Assembly (NCBI GenBank): GCA_951812335.1
Contig: OX638293.1
Location: forward strand, 2,459,175 to 2,523,174
Direction of reading: 5' to 3'
Origin: Rhodothermales bacterium
GTDB taxonomy: Bacteria; Bacteroidota; Rhodothermia; Rhodothermales; VXPQ01
DNA: 64,000 bases
The notes under the pieces are model-generated. The model had not been told where the DNA came from. It made no database searches and saw only the letters and a program-made list of their open reading frames with translations. Both the position numbers and the translations under genes were made by a program. Every line of letters starts with the position of its first letter. Position 1 is the first letter of the stretch. Below, piece after piece: positions 8,708 through 17,501 of the stretch.

Positions 8708-10093
8708 TCAGCTTACCACAACATCCATTTTCTGCATGTCGAAGGTAATGCGCTTGCCGGTATGCAAGGCGGCGATCGTCATGCAGAGCGCCACCGAATG
8801 ATTCCAGGCAGCATGAATGTCTGCATTGGGCGTCTCGCGCGAGCGCACGCATTCCATCCAATTGCGCATGTGCGACATGGTGGCATTGTCTCCGCCCGTG
8901 TTTGCCGCCGTGGCTACACCCCCCACCTCGTCCAGCTTCATTTGGTCGAGCTGGAACGGCTGCATGCCCATGGAAACGGCATGGCGTTCGGTTAACCCTC
9001 CTTCAGGACTCACCGTGTTCGTATCGAGATTCAGTGTGCCCCCATTGGAATAATAGAGTTCCCGGACGCCGCCAGCCGCGTTCGTCTGCCGGGAAGAATA
9101 CACCACCTGAAACCCGCTGGTTGGGTCGTCCAGCGGACCGTAATCGTAGACAGCGGTCATCGTGTCGAAATTCTTTCGCCCGTCCTTCCACAGATAAATG
9201 CCGCCGTTGCCGACCACGCTGCGAGGATATGGCATACCGGTGAACCAGTGCACCGTATCGATCTGATGCACCATCCATTGATCGGGAATACCGGAAGAAT
9301 AAGGCCAGAACAACCGATATTCGAGATATTTTCGCGGGTCCCATTCCTCGTGCGGGCGATTCATCAGGTAGCGCATCCAGTCCGTATCCGATTCCTTAAT
9401 GGACGCCACCAGATCCGGACGCCGCCACCGCCCCGGCTGGTTCACATTCCAGGTCATATGCGCCGATACGATATCGCCGAACTTCCCGGAGCGAATATAC
9501 TCGTTGGCAGCCATGTAATTCGAGGCGCTGCGACGCTGCGTGCCCACTTGCAGAACGCGATCCGACGCAGTAATCCTGTTCAGAGCCTGATTGGCGTCCC
9601 CCATCGTATTGGCGAACGGCTTTTCGACATATACGTCGCACCCGGCCTCGACGGCTTCGATGGCATGAAGCGCATGCTGAAAATCCGCTGTGGAAATGAT
9701 CACCGCATCGACCATGCCGGATTCGTACAGTTCCTCGTTGTTGCGCATCGCCTTGACACCGTCCCCTGCCTCCATGCCGGCTTCCGCGCGCTGCGCATCC
9801 ACGAATGCCGCACCCTCTTCGCGGCGGCGGTTCCAGATATCGGACACGGCCACAATGTCGAAATTCATATCCTTCGCGGAAGCGAGGAACGCAGGAATGA
9901 GCGAACCGCGCGCCCGGCTGGAAAAACCCACGACGCCGACACGGACGCGATCGTTGGCGCCCAGAATGCGACCGTAACTCTTCGAGGTCATACCGCTCGC
10001 GAAGACACCTCCTCCAAGCACGCCGCCAGCCGCGCCGGCGGTCATAGTTTTGAGAAAGGTCCTGCGAGATGATGAGGTTTTCTTGTGCGCCAT
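8708..10093 (-). CDS. Tat-exported Gfo/Idh/MocA family oxidoreductase
   Basis: The 461-residue product starts MAHKKTSSSRRTFLKTMTAG, a twin-arginine signal. The NAD(P)-binding Rossmann fold starts at VRVGVVGFSSRARG (about residues 47-60) and the family motif EKP occurs in VYVEKPFANTMGDANQAL (about residue 160). The C-terminal alpha/beta domain includes WFTGMPYPRSVVGNGGIY and ends after AAWNHSVALCMTIAALHTGK. Exported members of this family carry tightly bound NAD(H) and interconvert hydroxyl and keto groups on sugars. The gene is 5 bp upstream of the DUF6807 gene and just downstream of a TIM-barrel gene, so the four genes probably act on one sugar. The exact reaction is not known. Confidence 0.92.
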   Translation of the reverse strand: MAHKKTSSSRRTFLKTMTAGAAGGVLGGGVFASGMTSKSYGRILGANDRVRVGVVGFSSRARGSLIPAFLASAKDMNFDIVAVSDIWNRRREEGAAFVDAQRAEAGMEAGDGVKAMRNNEELYESGMVDAVIISTADFQHALHAIEAVEAGCDVYVEKPFANTMGDANQALNRITASDRVLQVGTQRRSASNYMAANEYIRSGKFGDIVSAHMTWNVNQPGRWRRPDLVASIKESDTDWMRYLMNRPHEEWDPRKYLEYRLFWPYSSGIPDQWMVHQIDTVHWFTGMPYPRSVVGNGGIYLWKDGRKNFDTMTAVYDYGPLDDPTSGFQVVYSSRQTNAAGGVRELYYSNGGTLNLDTNTVSPEGGLTERHAVSMGMQPFQLDQMKLDEVGGVATAANTGGDNATMSHMRNWMECVRSRETPNADIHAAWNHSVALCMTIAALHTGKRITFDMQKMDVVVS

Positions 10094-10144
10094 GATATCT
10101 CCCGGTGTGTATGTTCTGTGTATGTTCTGTAAATAGCGTTGCCG

Positions 10145-11014
10145 TTACGCCGCCATTCCGGCAAGCACTCCCCGCATGTACGCAAAGGATTGCTTCATGC
10201 CCGGCAGGGGGGCATTGGCGTCGATCTCGTATTCGAGGTTAACGTAGCCGCGATAATTCATCTTCACCAATTGCCTGAAAATGTCGGCTACAGGCATGGC
10301 GCCTTCGCCCACAATGCACTGGCTGGCCCGGTCGCTCAAATCCCGCAGGTCCTTCATATGCACGTCCAGCAGGCGGTCGCCCGCTTCGGCGATGGATTCC
10401 ACCACATCCACGCCGGTGCGGGCCGTATGCCCGACATCGATGCATAAACCCACACGCGGATCCATATCCCGGATGACTTCGAGGCCGTCTCGGGGTCCGG
10501 GAAAATGCGAGTCTTCCGGACCGTGGTTGTGAATGGCCACGCGAATATCGTATTCCTTGACGAACCGTTCGATCCGGGGCATGTTTTCCGCTGTCGGAGC
10601 AATGACCAGCAAGGGAATTCCGACGGCCTTTGCATATTCGAAAAACATGCGCACATGATCGTCGTCATCTTCCCGGATGTTGTTGTTACCCCCGCTTACG
10701 ATCTCGATGCCTGCTTTCGCAAACGCCTGCACACCTGCCGCCAGCTCTTCCGGGGAATCCTCATAGGGCATGTGGTGCGACTTGACGCTGATATGTTTCA
10801 CATGCAACGCCTGGAGGATGGAGATCGCCTCGGTCCGATCGAATTGACGCAGCGAAAAGGTGGCTACCCCGAGGGTGAAAGGTATGTCGGCGGCCGAACG
10901 CCCAGCCTCCGGAAAGGAAGCGGCGTCAGCGGCGTACGGGGCAAATCCGGCTCCTGCGGAAGCGAGGGCGGCTGTTTTTAGGAATCGACGGCGAGTCAGT
11001 TCTATAAAGGACAT
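10145..11014 (-). CDS. Tat-exported sugar phosphate isomerase/epimerase-family TIM-barrel protein
   Basis: The start at 11014 gives 289 residues beginning MSFIELTRRRFLKTAALASA, a clear twin-arginine signal ending near AADAASF. Earlier in-frame starts would put an implausible basic stretch before the signal. TIM-barrel motifs include FTLGVATFSLRQFD, HISVKSHHMPY, IEIVSGGNNNI, IRVAIHNHGPED, VGLCIDVGHTARTG, LLDVHMKDLRD and GYVNLEYEID. Metal-ligand-type residues H in AIHNHG, D/H in DVGH, H/K in VHMKD and E in NLEYE are present. It is the first gene of the four-gene minus-strand run (10145, 8708, 7581, 6543). With two related barrels in one operon the proteins may perform successive steps, for example epimerisation and elimination of a keto-sugar; that is inference. 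Confidence 0.85.
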   Translation of the reverse strand: MSFIELTRRRFLKTAALASAGAGFAPYAADAASFPEAGRSAADIPFTLGVATFSLRQFDRTEAISILQALHVKHISVKSHHMPYEDSPEELAAGVQAFAKAGIEIVSGGNNNIREDDDDHVRMFFEYAKAVGIPLLVIAPTAENMPRIERFVKEYDIRVAIHNHGPEDSHFPGPRDGLEVIRDMDPRVGLCIDVGHTARTGVDVVESIAEAGDRLLDVHMKDLRDLSDRASQCIVGEGAMPVADIFRQLVKMNYRGYVNLEYEIDANAPLPGMKQSFAYMRGVLAGMAA

Positions 11015-11518
11015 GGGATGTAGTACGCTCGTTAAAGACGAATCGATCAGGACGGGAAACAATGTACAAAATGAACTTGCACTGTTACAATGCTTTCCTG
11101 ACGGAGATATTAACAACCAGATCCCCGCTCCAGATCTCCGATCGCGAAAAAACCGTACGGGTACGGAAACATACCATCGGGAAATAGCTCTAAAAAAGTA
11201 AGGGATCGGGTTTGTGTTTGTTTGTGAATTTTGCGCAAAGATACTCGCACGCTCCCCGTGCTTCATGCGGGCCCGTAAACCCCATTGCATCCGCATGGCC
11301 GCGACAAGGAATGTCGTTCCGGTTCGCTGCCTGGAGCATCTTCCTGTGTACATCCCCGACCTGCCGACATCGCGATTCCTTGTCGAAAGCAAGGTATGCA
11401 ACCCGGAAAAACACGACATTTTCATAAGGATATGCACCGACGGAAAACGCTGCTACAGTATCTTTCGGCCTGTTTCAGATTGCTTTCGGCAAGAAAAACC
11501 TCGGCGAAACCGCTCCCT
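11015..11518. other. Divergent promoter region between sugar operon and Tsx-like gene
   Basis: About 500 bp separate the minus-strand start at 11014 and the plus-strand start at 11519. The segment is AT-richer around 11050-11240 and contains repeated TTTG blocks near 11209-11233 (gggtttgtgtttgtttgtg) that could contain a Bacteroidota-type promoter. The match to TTTG-N19-TAnnTTTG is weak. Both flanking genes probably start transcription here. I see no RNA gene. Confidence 0.4.
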
Positions 11519-12319
11519 ATGCACAGATGCCTCCGCCTCCTCGCAACGCTCTGCCTTATTGCAACCTGCCCGCTCGCCACCGGCAGCAACGCCGACGCCC
11601 AGGGGTGGAGCGTGACGGAGGTGCAATACCAGGGGGGCTCCGCACTACAGGATCACGACGTGAGCCCCACCGGAACGCAACACCTGATCACATTCCAGCA
11701 CGCAAGCGGCTGGAACCTTGGCGAGAATTTTTTCTTTGTGGACATGGCGTGCTGCAGCGGCGCCGGAGACGCTAACCGGGAAATCTATATGGAATGGTAT
11801 CCATTCCTGAGTCTCGGGGCGATCACCGGGAAGGAAATCGCATGGGGCCCCGTACGGGGCGTGGGGCCTCTGGGGGGAATAAACTGGGGAGCGCAGGGCA
11901 AGCTGCTGAAAATCGCGCCCGGATTCCGACTGCAACTGGACCTGCCGGGCTTCGCTTTCGCAAATCTCGACTATCTGTATCTCGTGGATCGCAGCGCCGG
12001 ACTGGCCGAGGGCGGCGCACCCCAAAGCGACAATAGCCACCTCATCGATTTCAACTGGGCGCTGCCGTTCGACATCGGCGGAGGCGCATTCTCGCTGGAA
12101 GGACATGCCGAGTGGCAAAGCAAACGGAATACCGAAGTCGGTCATGCGCCGTACTGGATCCTGATGCAGCCTCAGCTACGGCTGGATGTCGGTAAGGCGC
12201 TCGCCGGAAACCCGGGACGCTTTTTTGCAGGAACCGAATTGCATATCTGGATCAACAAGTTCGGCTTCGAGGACGCCGACGAGGTCATTCCCCAGTTTCT
12301 CGCCGTATTTCGTTTTTAG
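11519..12319 (+). CDS. Outer-membrane Tsx-like / DUF5020-type channel protein
   Basis: The start at 11519 gives 266 residues with a signal peptide MHRCLRLLATLCLIATCPLA ending near ADAQG. An upstream in-frame ATG at 11432 would extend the N-terminus and is less likely. The mature protein alternates aromatic and polar residues typical of a small barrel: WNLGENFFFVDMACCSG, EIYMEWYPFLSLGAITG, GFRLQLDLPGFAFANLDYLYL, HLIDFNWALPF and FFAGTELHIWINKFGF, ending in FLAVFRF with a terminal Phe. The pattern fits nucleoside-specific channel (Tsx) relatives and DUF5020 proteins. It stands between the sugar operon and the BCCT transporter, so it may give outer-membrane passage for their substrates. Confidence 0.62.
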   Translation: MHRCLRLLATLCLIATCPLATGSNADAQGWSVTEVQYQGGSALQDHDVSPTGTQHLITFQHASGWNLGENFFFVDMACCSGAGDANREIYMEWYPFLSLGAITGKEIAWGPVRGVGPLGGINWGAQGKLLKIAPGFRLQLDLPGFAFANLDYLYLVDRSAGLAEGGAPQSDNSHLIDFNWALPFDIGGGAFSLEGHAEWQSKRNTEVGHAPYWILMQPQLRLDVGKALAGNPGRFFAGTELHIWINKFGFEDADEVIPQFLAVFRF

Positions 12320-12340
12320 CGTATACCGGGGACTTCTTCG

Positions 12341-12356
12341 GGAAGCGATCGCTTCC
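12341..12356. other. Perfect 16-bp palindrome between convergent genes
   Basis: GGAAGCGATCGCTTCC sits 21 bp after the stop of the Tsx-like gene and 20 bp before the stop of the BCCT gene on the other strand. It has no loop and no T-tract on either side, so it is not a classical terminator. It could be a protein-binding site. Confidence 0.4.
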
Positions 12357-12376
12357 GTCAAAACCACAAACCCCTG

Positions 12377-13990
12377 TCAGGGAGCGTCCTCACGAACCCA
12401 CTTCATAAAGGACACGGCGAGGAGAACCAGAATCGCCATCAACGGGATGGATACCAGGACGGAGGACGCCTTCAGCGCGTCTATACTCTCCTGCTCCTTC
12501 CCCCCTGCGAACATCAACGTAAGGGATACGCACGCGAGTACGACCGCCCAGAAAATACGATGCCACCGGGCCGGCTCGACAACCCCTCCTTGCTCTTTCG
12601 TGGCCACCGCAGCCAGCACATAGGCCGCGGAGTCCAGGGTGGTCGCCCCGAAAATGAAAGCCAGCGCAACAAAAAGCGCCACGAGCGGCGCGGCAACCGG
12701 GAGCACCCGCCCGCCTACTGCGGCAATGGTTGCTACGATCGCCTCGGGCGCCTGGCCGATCGCCACCATCTCCACCAGGTTTTGCGATCCTTCCAGATTC
12801 AAAAACATGCTGGTGTTGCCAAGCACGCCAAAAACGAGCCAGCATCCCAGCGACCCGGCAATCATCTCGCCCAGGATTACTTCTCGGACGGTGCGCCCCC
12901 TCGATATGCGTGCTATGAAGAGCCCCATGAAGGGCGCATACGCCACCCACCAGGCCCAGTAAAAAATAGTCCATTCTTCGGCAAAGGTGGCGCCGGAGGC
13001 CGCAGAGGCTACGCCGGACGCCGCAATCGCGCTGCCGGCCTTGGCGACCGCATCGGCATAGAAACTCATCTTGATGAAATTCTGAAATATCAGCCCGACG
13101 CTATGGGTGAAGGAATCGAGAATGAACATCGTCGGACCGAACACGAACACAAACGCCATCAGCGTAACGACCAGCCAGACGTTGATGTCGCTCAGGATTT
13201 TGATCCCCTTTTTCAACCCGGAATAGACGCTGAATCCGAACAGCGCGCTCCAGATCGCTATGACGACGGCGTCGAGGAAGAAGGTGCGCTTGATGTCGAA
13301 CAGGTCGGCAATGCCTGCGGAAATGAGGGGCGTGCTGAGCCCTATGGAAGTCCCGACCCCGCCGAGCAGGCCCAGAATAAACACGATGTCGATGACCTTT
13401 CCCGGCAGGCCCGCAGCCGCCCGGGCGCCGATCGCACCTTCGCACGCCGCCGAAAGACGCAGGACGGACCGCCCCCGGTTCCAGTACAGGTAACCCAGAG
13501 GAAGCACCGGCACAGTATAGATGGCCCAGGCCAGCGGCCCCCAGTGGAACATACCATAGGCGGCAGCCCACTCTATGGCTTCCTTGGACCGGGGCTCGAT
13601 ATCGAACGGGGGATTCGTGTAATAATAGGCCCACTCGATGGTGCCCCAATAGATGACGCTGGCCCCGATACCGGCGCAAAACAGCATGGCGCCCCAACTG
13701 AACAGCGAAAACTCCGGTGGGCTGTCGGGGCCGCCGAACCGGATACGGCCGTATTTCCCCAGCGCGACGTAGAGCAGAAAACCGAAGACGACCACAAAAA
13801 ACCACAGATGCAGCCATCCGAGGGTCCGGGTCATCCAGTTCATGGCGTCGCCCAACACCTCGGCGCCGCCGGACGGAAACATGATCAGCGGGACGATCAG
13901 GCAAAGAACACCGCCGAAGGTAACCCAGAAAATGACCTTTTCTATCTTTGGTCCTTGCACAAGGGTATCCCTTCTTTTCTTTCCCGCCAT
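12377..13990 (-). CDS. BCCT-family betaine/carnitine/choline-type transporter
   Basis: Starting at the ATG at 13990 (MAGKKRRD) the product has 537 residues with about twelve membrane helices. The first visible start upstream is a TTG. The diagnostic BCCT segment FYWAWWVAYAPFMGLFIARI followed by SRGRTVREVILGE is present at about residues 345-378, together with GVGTSIGLSTPLI. Members use Na+ or H+ gradients to import compatible solutes with a quaternary ammonium or similar group. The gene begins 27 bp after the stop of the PIG-L gene on the same strand, so the two are probably one transcript. The long hydrophilic N- and C-terminal osmosensing tails of BetP are absent. The substrate is not determined by sequence. 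Confidence 0.93.
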   Translation of the reverse strand: MAGKKRRDTLVQGPKIEKVIFWVTFGGVLCLIVPLIMFPSGGAEVLGDAMNWMTRTLGWLHLWFFVVVFGFLLYVALGKYGRIRFGGPDSPPEFSLFSWGAMLFCAGIGASVIYWGTIEWAYYYTNPPFDIEPRSKEAIEWAAAYGMFHWGPLAWAIYTVPVLPLGYLYWNRGRSVLRLSAACEGAIGARAAAGLPGKVIDIVFILGLLGGVGTSIGLSTPLISAGIADLFDIKRTFFLDAVVIAIWSALFGFSVYSGLKKGIKILSDINVWLVVTLMAFVFVFGPTMFILDSFTHSVGLIFQNFIKMSFYADAVAKAGSAIAASGVASAASGATFAEEWTIFYWAWWVAYAPFMGLFIARISRGRTVREVILGEMIAGSLGCWLVFGVLGNTSMFLNLEGSQNLVEMVAIGQAPEAIVATIAAVGGRVLPVAAPLVALFVALAFIFGATTLDSAAYVLAAVATKEQGGVVEPARWHRIFWAVVLACVSLTLMFAGGKEQESIDALKASSVLVSIPLMAILVLLAVSFMKWVREDAP

Positions 13991-14017
13991 ACTTTTCGGG
14001 ATCGGAAACAAATCCGT

Positions 14018-16708
14018 TCACTGACCCGATTGTCCGCCGAGCGCAATCGCATTGGACAATATGCGGAATGCTCCCGGGACCCCGTACGGCGTCTGGCGGT
14101 GAAGCGCCAGCGAAAGGTAGCTATAGTACCCTGACCCCACCTCTGCGGCCAGCCATATGCCCCGCTGCGGGTCCTGCCCGGTATCCTGCGTTTCCACGAG
14201 CGGCGTATACGCGGCGTCCCACTCCGTGAAGAACTTGGAGCCCCGCTGCTCGATCCAGTGGTCGAAATCGGCCACGGAAATCGCGTTGGGCGTAGTCAGG
14301 AGGGGATGATCCGGCGCAAGGATACGCACGGGGGAATCCTGTTCGGAGACTTCCTGCGCCCCCCGGGGCAATTCGGCGGGATGCGCCGCCATGTCGTTCG
14401 GCACGAATTCCTGGGTCTGATACAGGATAATCAGGTTTCCGCCCGCCGCCGCGTAATCCAGCAGGCGCCGGTTATGCTCCACAAGGTCCTGTCGGACGGC
14501 GTACGCCCGCGTCCCCACGACGATCGTATCGAAGCGATCCAGGGAACCGCTCGCCAGATCCGCCTCGCCAAGCAACTGCACGGAAGCGCCAAGGTTTTCG
14601 ATCGCAGCGGGGACCTCGTCGCCCACGCCCATTACGTACCCCACCTGCATCCCGTCAAGCCGGGCGACCGGCACGGAGAGAATGACAATTTCCGCCGGCA
14701 TCCGGAGACGGGCAAGCGGTAAATCCCGGTGCTCGATGACCTGGTACCCATGTCGGTATTGCCTGCGCTCTTCCCCTTCCCCGGCCTCGGCCACGGCCTG
14801 GATCGTGGCTTCGCCGGACCAGTCCGCAGGGGGCTGCACCATGAAACGCGCCTCGACGACCTCGCCCCGGTTATGGAACGCATGCTGCATGGAAGCCGGA
14901 TCGCTCGTCCAGCCTTCGGGCAGTTCGACAGCTATGTCCGCAACGACCGAATCCGCAATAGCCTCGACGCGCACGAGCACCGGAACCGCCTCCGCCGCGC
15001 CGGTATCTTCCATGTCCATCGGCAGGACATATGCGCGCGGACCGATCGAAACGGACAAATCGGGCAGCATTTCCACCCGGCGGGCAAGGAACCCGTACGG
15101 CAGGCGGGATACGTACCCGGTGACAGGCATCGTCCGCATGATCTCTACCCCGTCCACCTCCAGAAGCGCCTGCACGGACAAGGCCATAGGACGCCAGGGC
15201 AAGTGCATCGCCGAAGCAGACTCCAGAATCCGATACATGTTTTCGGTGGGGCCGCTACGCTCGAAATACGGTCCATCGAAGATGGTTTCGCCCGACCCGA
15301 CTTCAATCATGAGTTCCACTTCGTTCCCGGCCCCTTCGTCCGACCGGGCCAACTGGGCGGCACCCTCCATATTGCGCTCGAGGACCAGTACCTCATTCAC
15401 CGCAATCCGATCGGGCAGTTCGCTCTCTACAGCGACCGTGACAGCGGCTTCCTGATGCGTCACCAGCGCAGCGCCCAATGCCTGATCGGCCAGTTCGGCT
15501 CGTATGCGCACACCCGCTGCGGCCATGATCGCATCTTCGAATTGCTGCGCCTTCACGGACAACTGAAAGGCCGTCTCCGGGAGATCCGCCGCAGCCTCTA
15601 TGGTGGAGCGCACCAGACCCAAGCCGCGCACAAGTTCGGACACCACCTGCTCCGGCGCCCGAAAATCGAAATCCTGCATCACCCCGTCGATCAGGGTCTG
15701 AAGTTCGGCAAGGGATGAAGCAACCTCGGGAGACGCCTCTTCGCCTACCAGCGCCGGCAACCCGGGCAGACTCGTATCGATCCCCGCAAAAAAGGTGTCG
15801 GACACACGGTTTGCCGCATCGGCGGGCAACTCGCCGAGACGTTCGTAGCGGTACGTACGGCCTCCCCAGCTCCGGAATCGCCCCGACGTCTGGGAACGCT
15901 GTAGGCTCAGGCCATAGCGCGCATAGTCTCCGTACGACGTGCCGAGCAGAGGGCTGTATGCCGTAGCGTCCAGAACCACATGGTGCGGCTCGTCTTCGGC
16001 GGCCCCGCCCCGGAAGAGCAGCGGAACGGACCAGGGACGAAGACCTTCTTCCGAAATCTGCTCCGGGAAGCGGTTGGGATCGGCTGCGGCAGCCACCGCC
16101 CGGGGCGTAAGCACGCCCGAAGCATGATGGTGTCCATGCCCGTCTCGCCGGTCGCCATAGAACCGGGAAACCACGGCGATCGGACGATTCAGGCGAATGA
16201 CCCGCACCATGTCCGCCAGCACGACTTCGGGATCCCAGCTACGGAGCGCTTCGTCCAGTGTCTTGGAATACCCGTAATCGACGGCGCGGGTAAAGTATAA
16301 ATCGTCCAGGCCGTAATACCGTCCCGCCAGCACCAGTTCCCGCGTACGGATCAGCCCCAGCGCGTCGAACAGCTCCGGGCCGATGGCGTTGGCGCCCGCT
16401 TCGCCTCGGTTCAGGGTCAACTGGGATGTGCGCGCGCCCCATTTCCGGGAAGACAAGGCAAGCATGCCCGAATGTTCGTCGTCGGGGTGAGCCAGCACAT
16501 GCAGCAAGGAAGCCGTCGTGCCCAGTTTGTTGATGCGGTGCCAGGCGCCCGGCGCTCCTTGATCGGACGGCAAAACCTCGCCCGAAACGGGAGACGGGAA
16601 CGCCAGCACGCGATCGGGCGCCGACTGGCCTGCAGCAGGCCGGGCCGTCAGAGTGAGCGCACAAACGGCAAATAGAGAAACGGACCAGGAACTGTGGAAG
16701 AAGCGCAT
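14018..16708 (-). CDS. PIG-L family deacetylase fused to a large C-terminal region
   Basis: The 896-residue product has a signal peptide (MRFFHSSWSVSLFAVCALTL, cleavage near AAGQ). Residues 72-200 carry the PIG-L/LmbE fold with the zinc and catalytic motif AHPDDE at 73-78 and the second zinc motif HGHHHASG at about 191-198. PIG-L enzymes remove N-acetyl groups from amino sugars or glycoconjugates. The protein is three to four times the usual PIG-L length: after residue 330 come beta-sandwich-like segments (about 420-660) and a GATase-like alpha/beta part (about 700-890; FDTIVVGTRAYAVR, LLDYAAAGGNLIILYQTQEF). Proteins with this architecture are common in Bacteroidota but their substrate is unknown. 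The BCCT gene follows 27 bp downstream on the same strand, so the enzyme may release a solute that the transporter takes up. Confidence 0.85.
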   Translation of the reverse strand: MRFFHSSWSVSLFAVCALTLTARPAAGQSAPDRVLAFPSPVSGEVLPSDQGAPGAWHRINKLGTTASLLHVLAHPDDEHSGMLALSSRKWGARTSQLTLNRGEAGANAIGPELFDALGLIRTRELVLAGRYYGLDDLYFTRAVDYGYSKTLDEALRSWDPEVVLADMVRVIRLNRPIAVVSRFYGDRRDGHGHHHASGVLTPRAVAAAADPNRFPEQISEEGLRPWSVPLLFRGGAAEDEPHHVVLDATAYSPLLGTSYGDYARYGLSLQRSQTSGRFRSWGGRTYRYERLGELPADAANRVSDTFFAGIDTSLPGLPALVGEEASPEVASSLAELQTLIDGVMQDFDFRAPEQVVSELVRGLGLVRSTIEAAADLPETAFQLSVKAQQFEDAIMAAAGVRIRAELADQALGAALVTHQEAAVTVAVESELPDRIAVNEVLVLERNMEGAAQLARSDEGAGNEVELMIEVGSGETIFDGPYFERSGPTENMYRILESASAMHLPWRPMALSVQALLEVDGVEIMRTMPVTGYVSRLPYGFLARRVEMLPDLSVSIGPRAYVLPMDMEDTGAAEAVPVLVRVEAIADSVVADIAVELPEGWTSDPASMQHAFHNRGEVVEARFMVQPPADWSGEATIQAVAEAGEGEERRQYRHGYQVIEHRDLPLARLRMPAEIVILSVPVARLDGMQVGYVMGVGDEVPAAIENLGASVQLLGEADLASGSLDRFDTIVVGTRAYAVRQDLVEHNRRLLDYAAAGGNLIILYQTQEFVPNDMAAHPAELPRGAQEVSEQDSPVRILAPDHPLLTTPNAISVADFDHWIEQRGSKFFTEWDAAYTPLVETQDTGQDPQRGIWLAAEVGSGYYSYLSLALHRQTPYGVPGAFRILSNAIALGGQSGQ

Positions 16709-16933
16709 GAAAGGCACGGGAATGGATTTGCAGGAAGAGAAAGCCTTGTCAAATAATCAAAAAATGAGTTGAAGCGCAAGAAAAATGAGTCCGGCGGGGA
16801 TTACTATGTCTGTAATATGCGCCTGTACACTGCGACAGCGCCGTTGATCGTTCGTCGCCCGGCCCGTATCTTGCGCATAAGCTATCCCCACCGAAAACAA
16901 CGCTGCATGCACCAGCGACCCTACGACGCATCC

Positions 16934-17485
16934 ATGACCGATCGCACCTCTCCTTCCCGATTTCTCACGCTACGATTCGGCGCGCTTTGCGCGTTTGTGC
17001 TTGCGGCAGCGCTGATGCGTTTTCTCCCTCACCCTCCGAACGTCGCTCCCATAGGCGCCATGGCGCTGTTCGGAGGCGCGCTCTTCGCCAGAAAGGGAGT
17101 AGCCGTCGCCATGGTCTTCACCGCTATGTTGCTCGGCGATATTCTCCTGGGTTTTCAGCCTGTGCCTATTGTGTATTTTGCCTTCGCAGGCGTGGTAGGC
17201 ATCGGGTTCCTGTTGCGCAAAAACCGTACTCCGTGGCGGATCGCAGGAGCTTCCGTCACCGGGTCCGTGCTGTTCTTCATTGTGACGAATTTCGGCGTCT
17301 GGGCGGGCGACATGCTGTTCCCGCAGTCGATGTACCCGCAAACCTTCGAGGGGCTCATAGCATGCTACGTAGCCGCGATCCCTTACTTTCACAACACCCT
17401 CCTCGGCGACGCGCTCTTTACGGCGGTGCTCTTTGGCGGATTCGCCTTTGCGGAGAAGAGATTCCCTGCGCTGCGAACCGCGTGA
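16934..17485 (+). CDS. DUF6580 family membrane protein
   Basis: The start at 16934 gives 183 residues (MTDRTSPSRFLTLRFGALCA). The earlier in-frame ATGs lie in a region without membrane character. There are about five hydrophobic helices. The motifs MRFLPHPPNVAPIGAMALFGGALF and PYFHNTLLGDALFTAVLFGGF-like segments are typical of DUF6580, a family resembling the membrane (S) components of vitamin importers. Transport of a small molecule is possible but unproven. It is divergent from the PIG-L gene (about 225 bp between starts) and convergent with the barrel gene at 17502, 16 bp away. Confidence 0.75.
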   Translation: MTDRTSPSRFLTLRFGALCAFVLAAALMRFLPHPPNVAPIGAMALFGGALFARKGVAVAMVFTAMLLGDILLGFQPVPIVYFAFAGVVGIGFLLRKNRTPWRIAGASVTGSVLFFIVTNFGVWAGDMLFPQSMYPQTFEGLIACYVAAIPYFHNTLLGDALFTAVLFGGFAFAEKRFPALRTA

Positions 17486-17501
17486 AGCGATTCCTTCCCG
17501 T

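Noticed and set aside
8646..8861. N-terminal extension of the DUF6807 gene up to 8861
   Set aside because: It would overlap the 3-prime end of the oxidoreductase gene by about 150 bp and adds Cys-rich sequence with no homology; the start at 8702 fits the operon.
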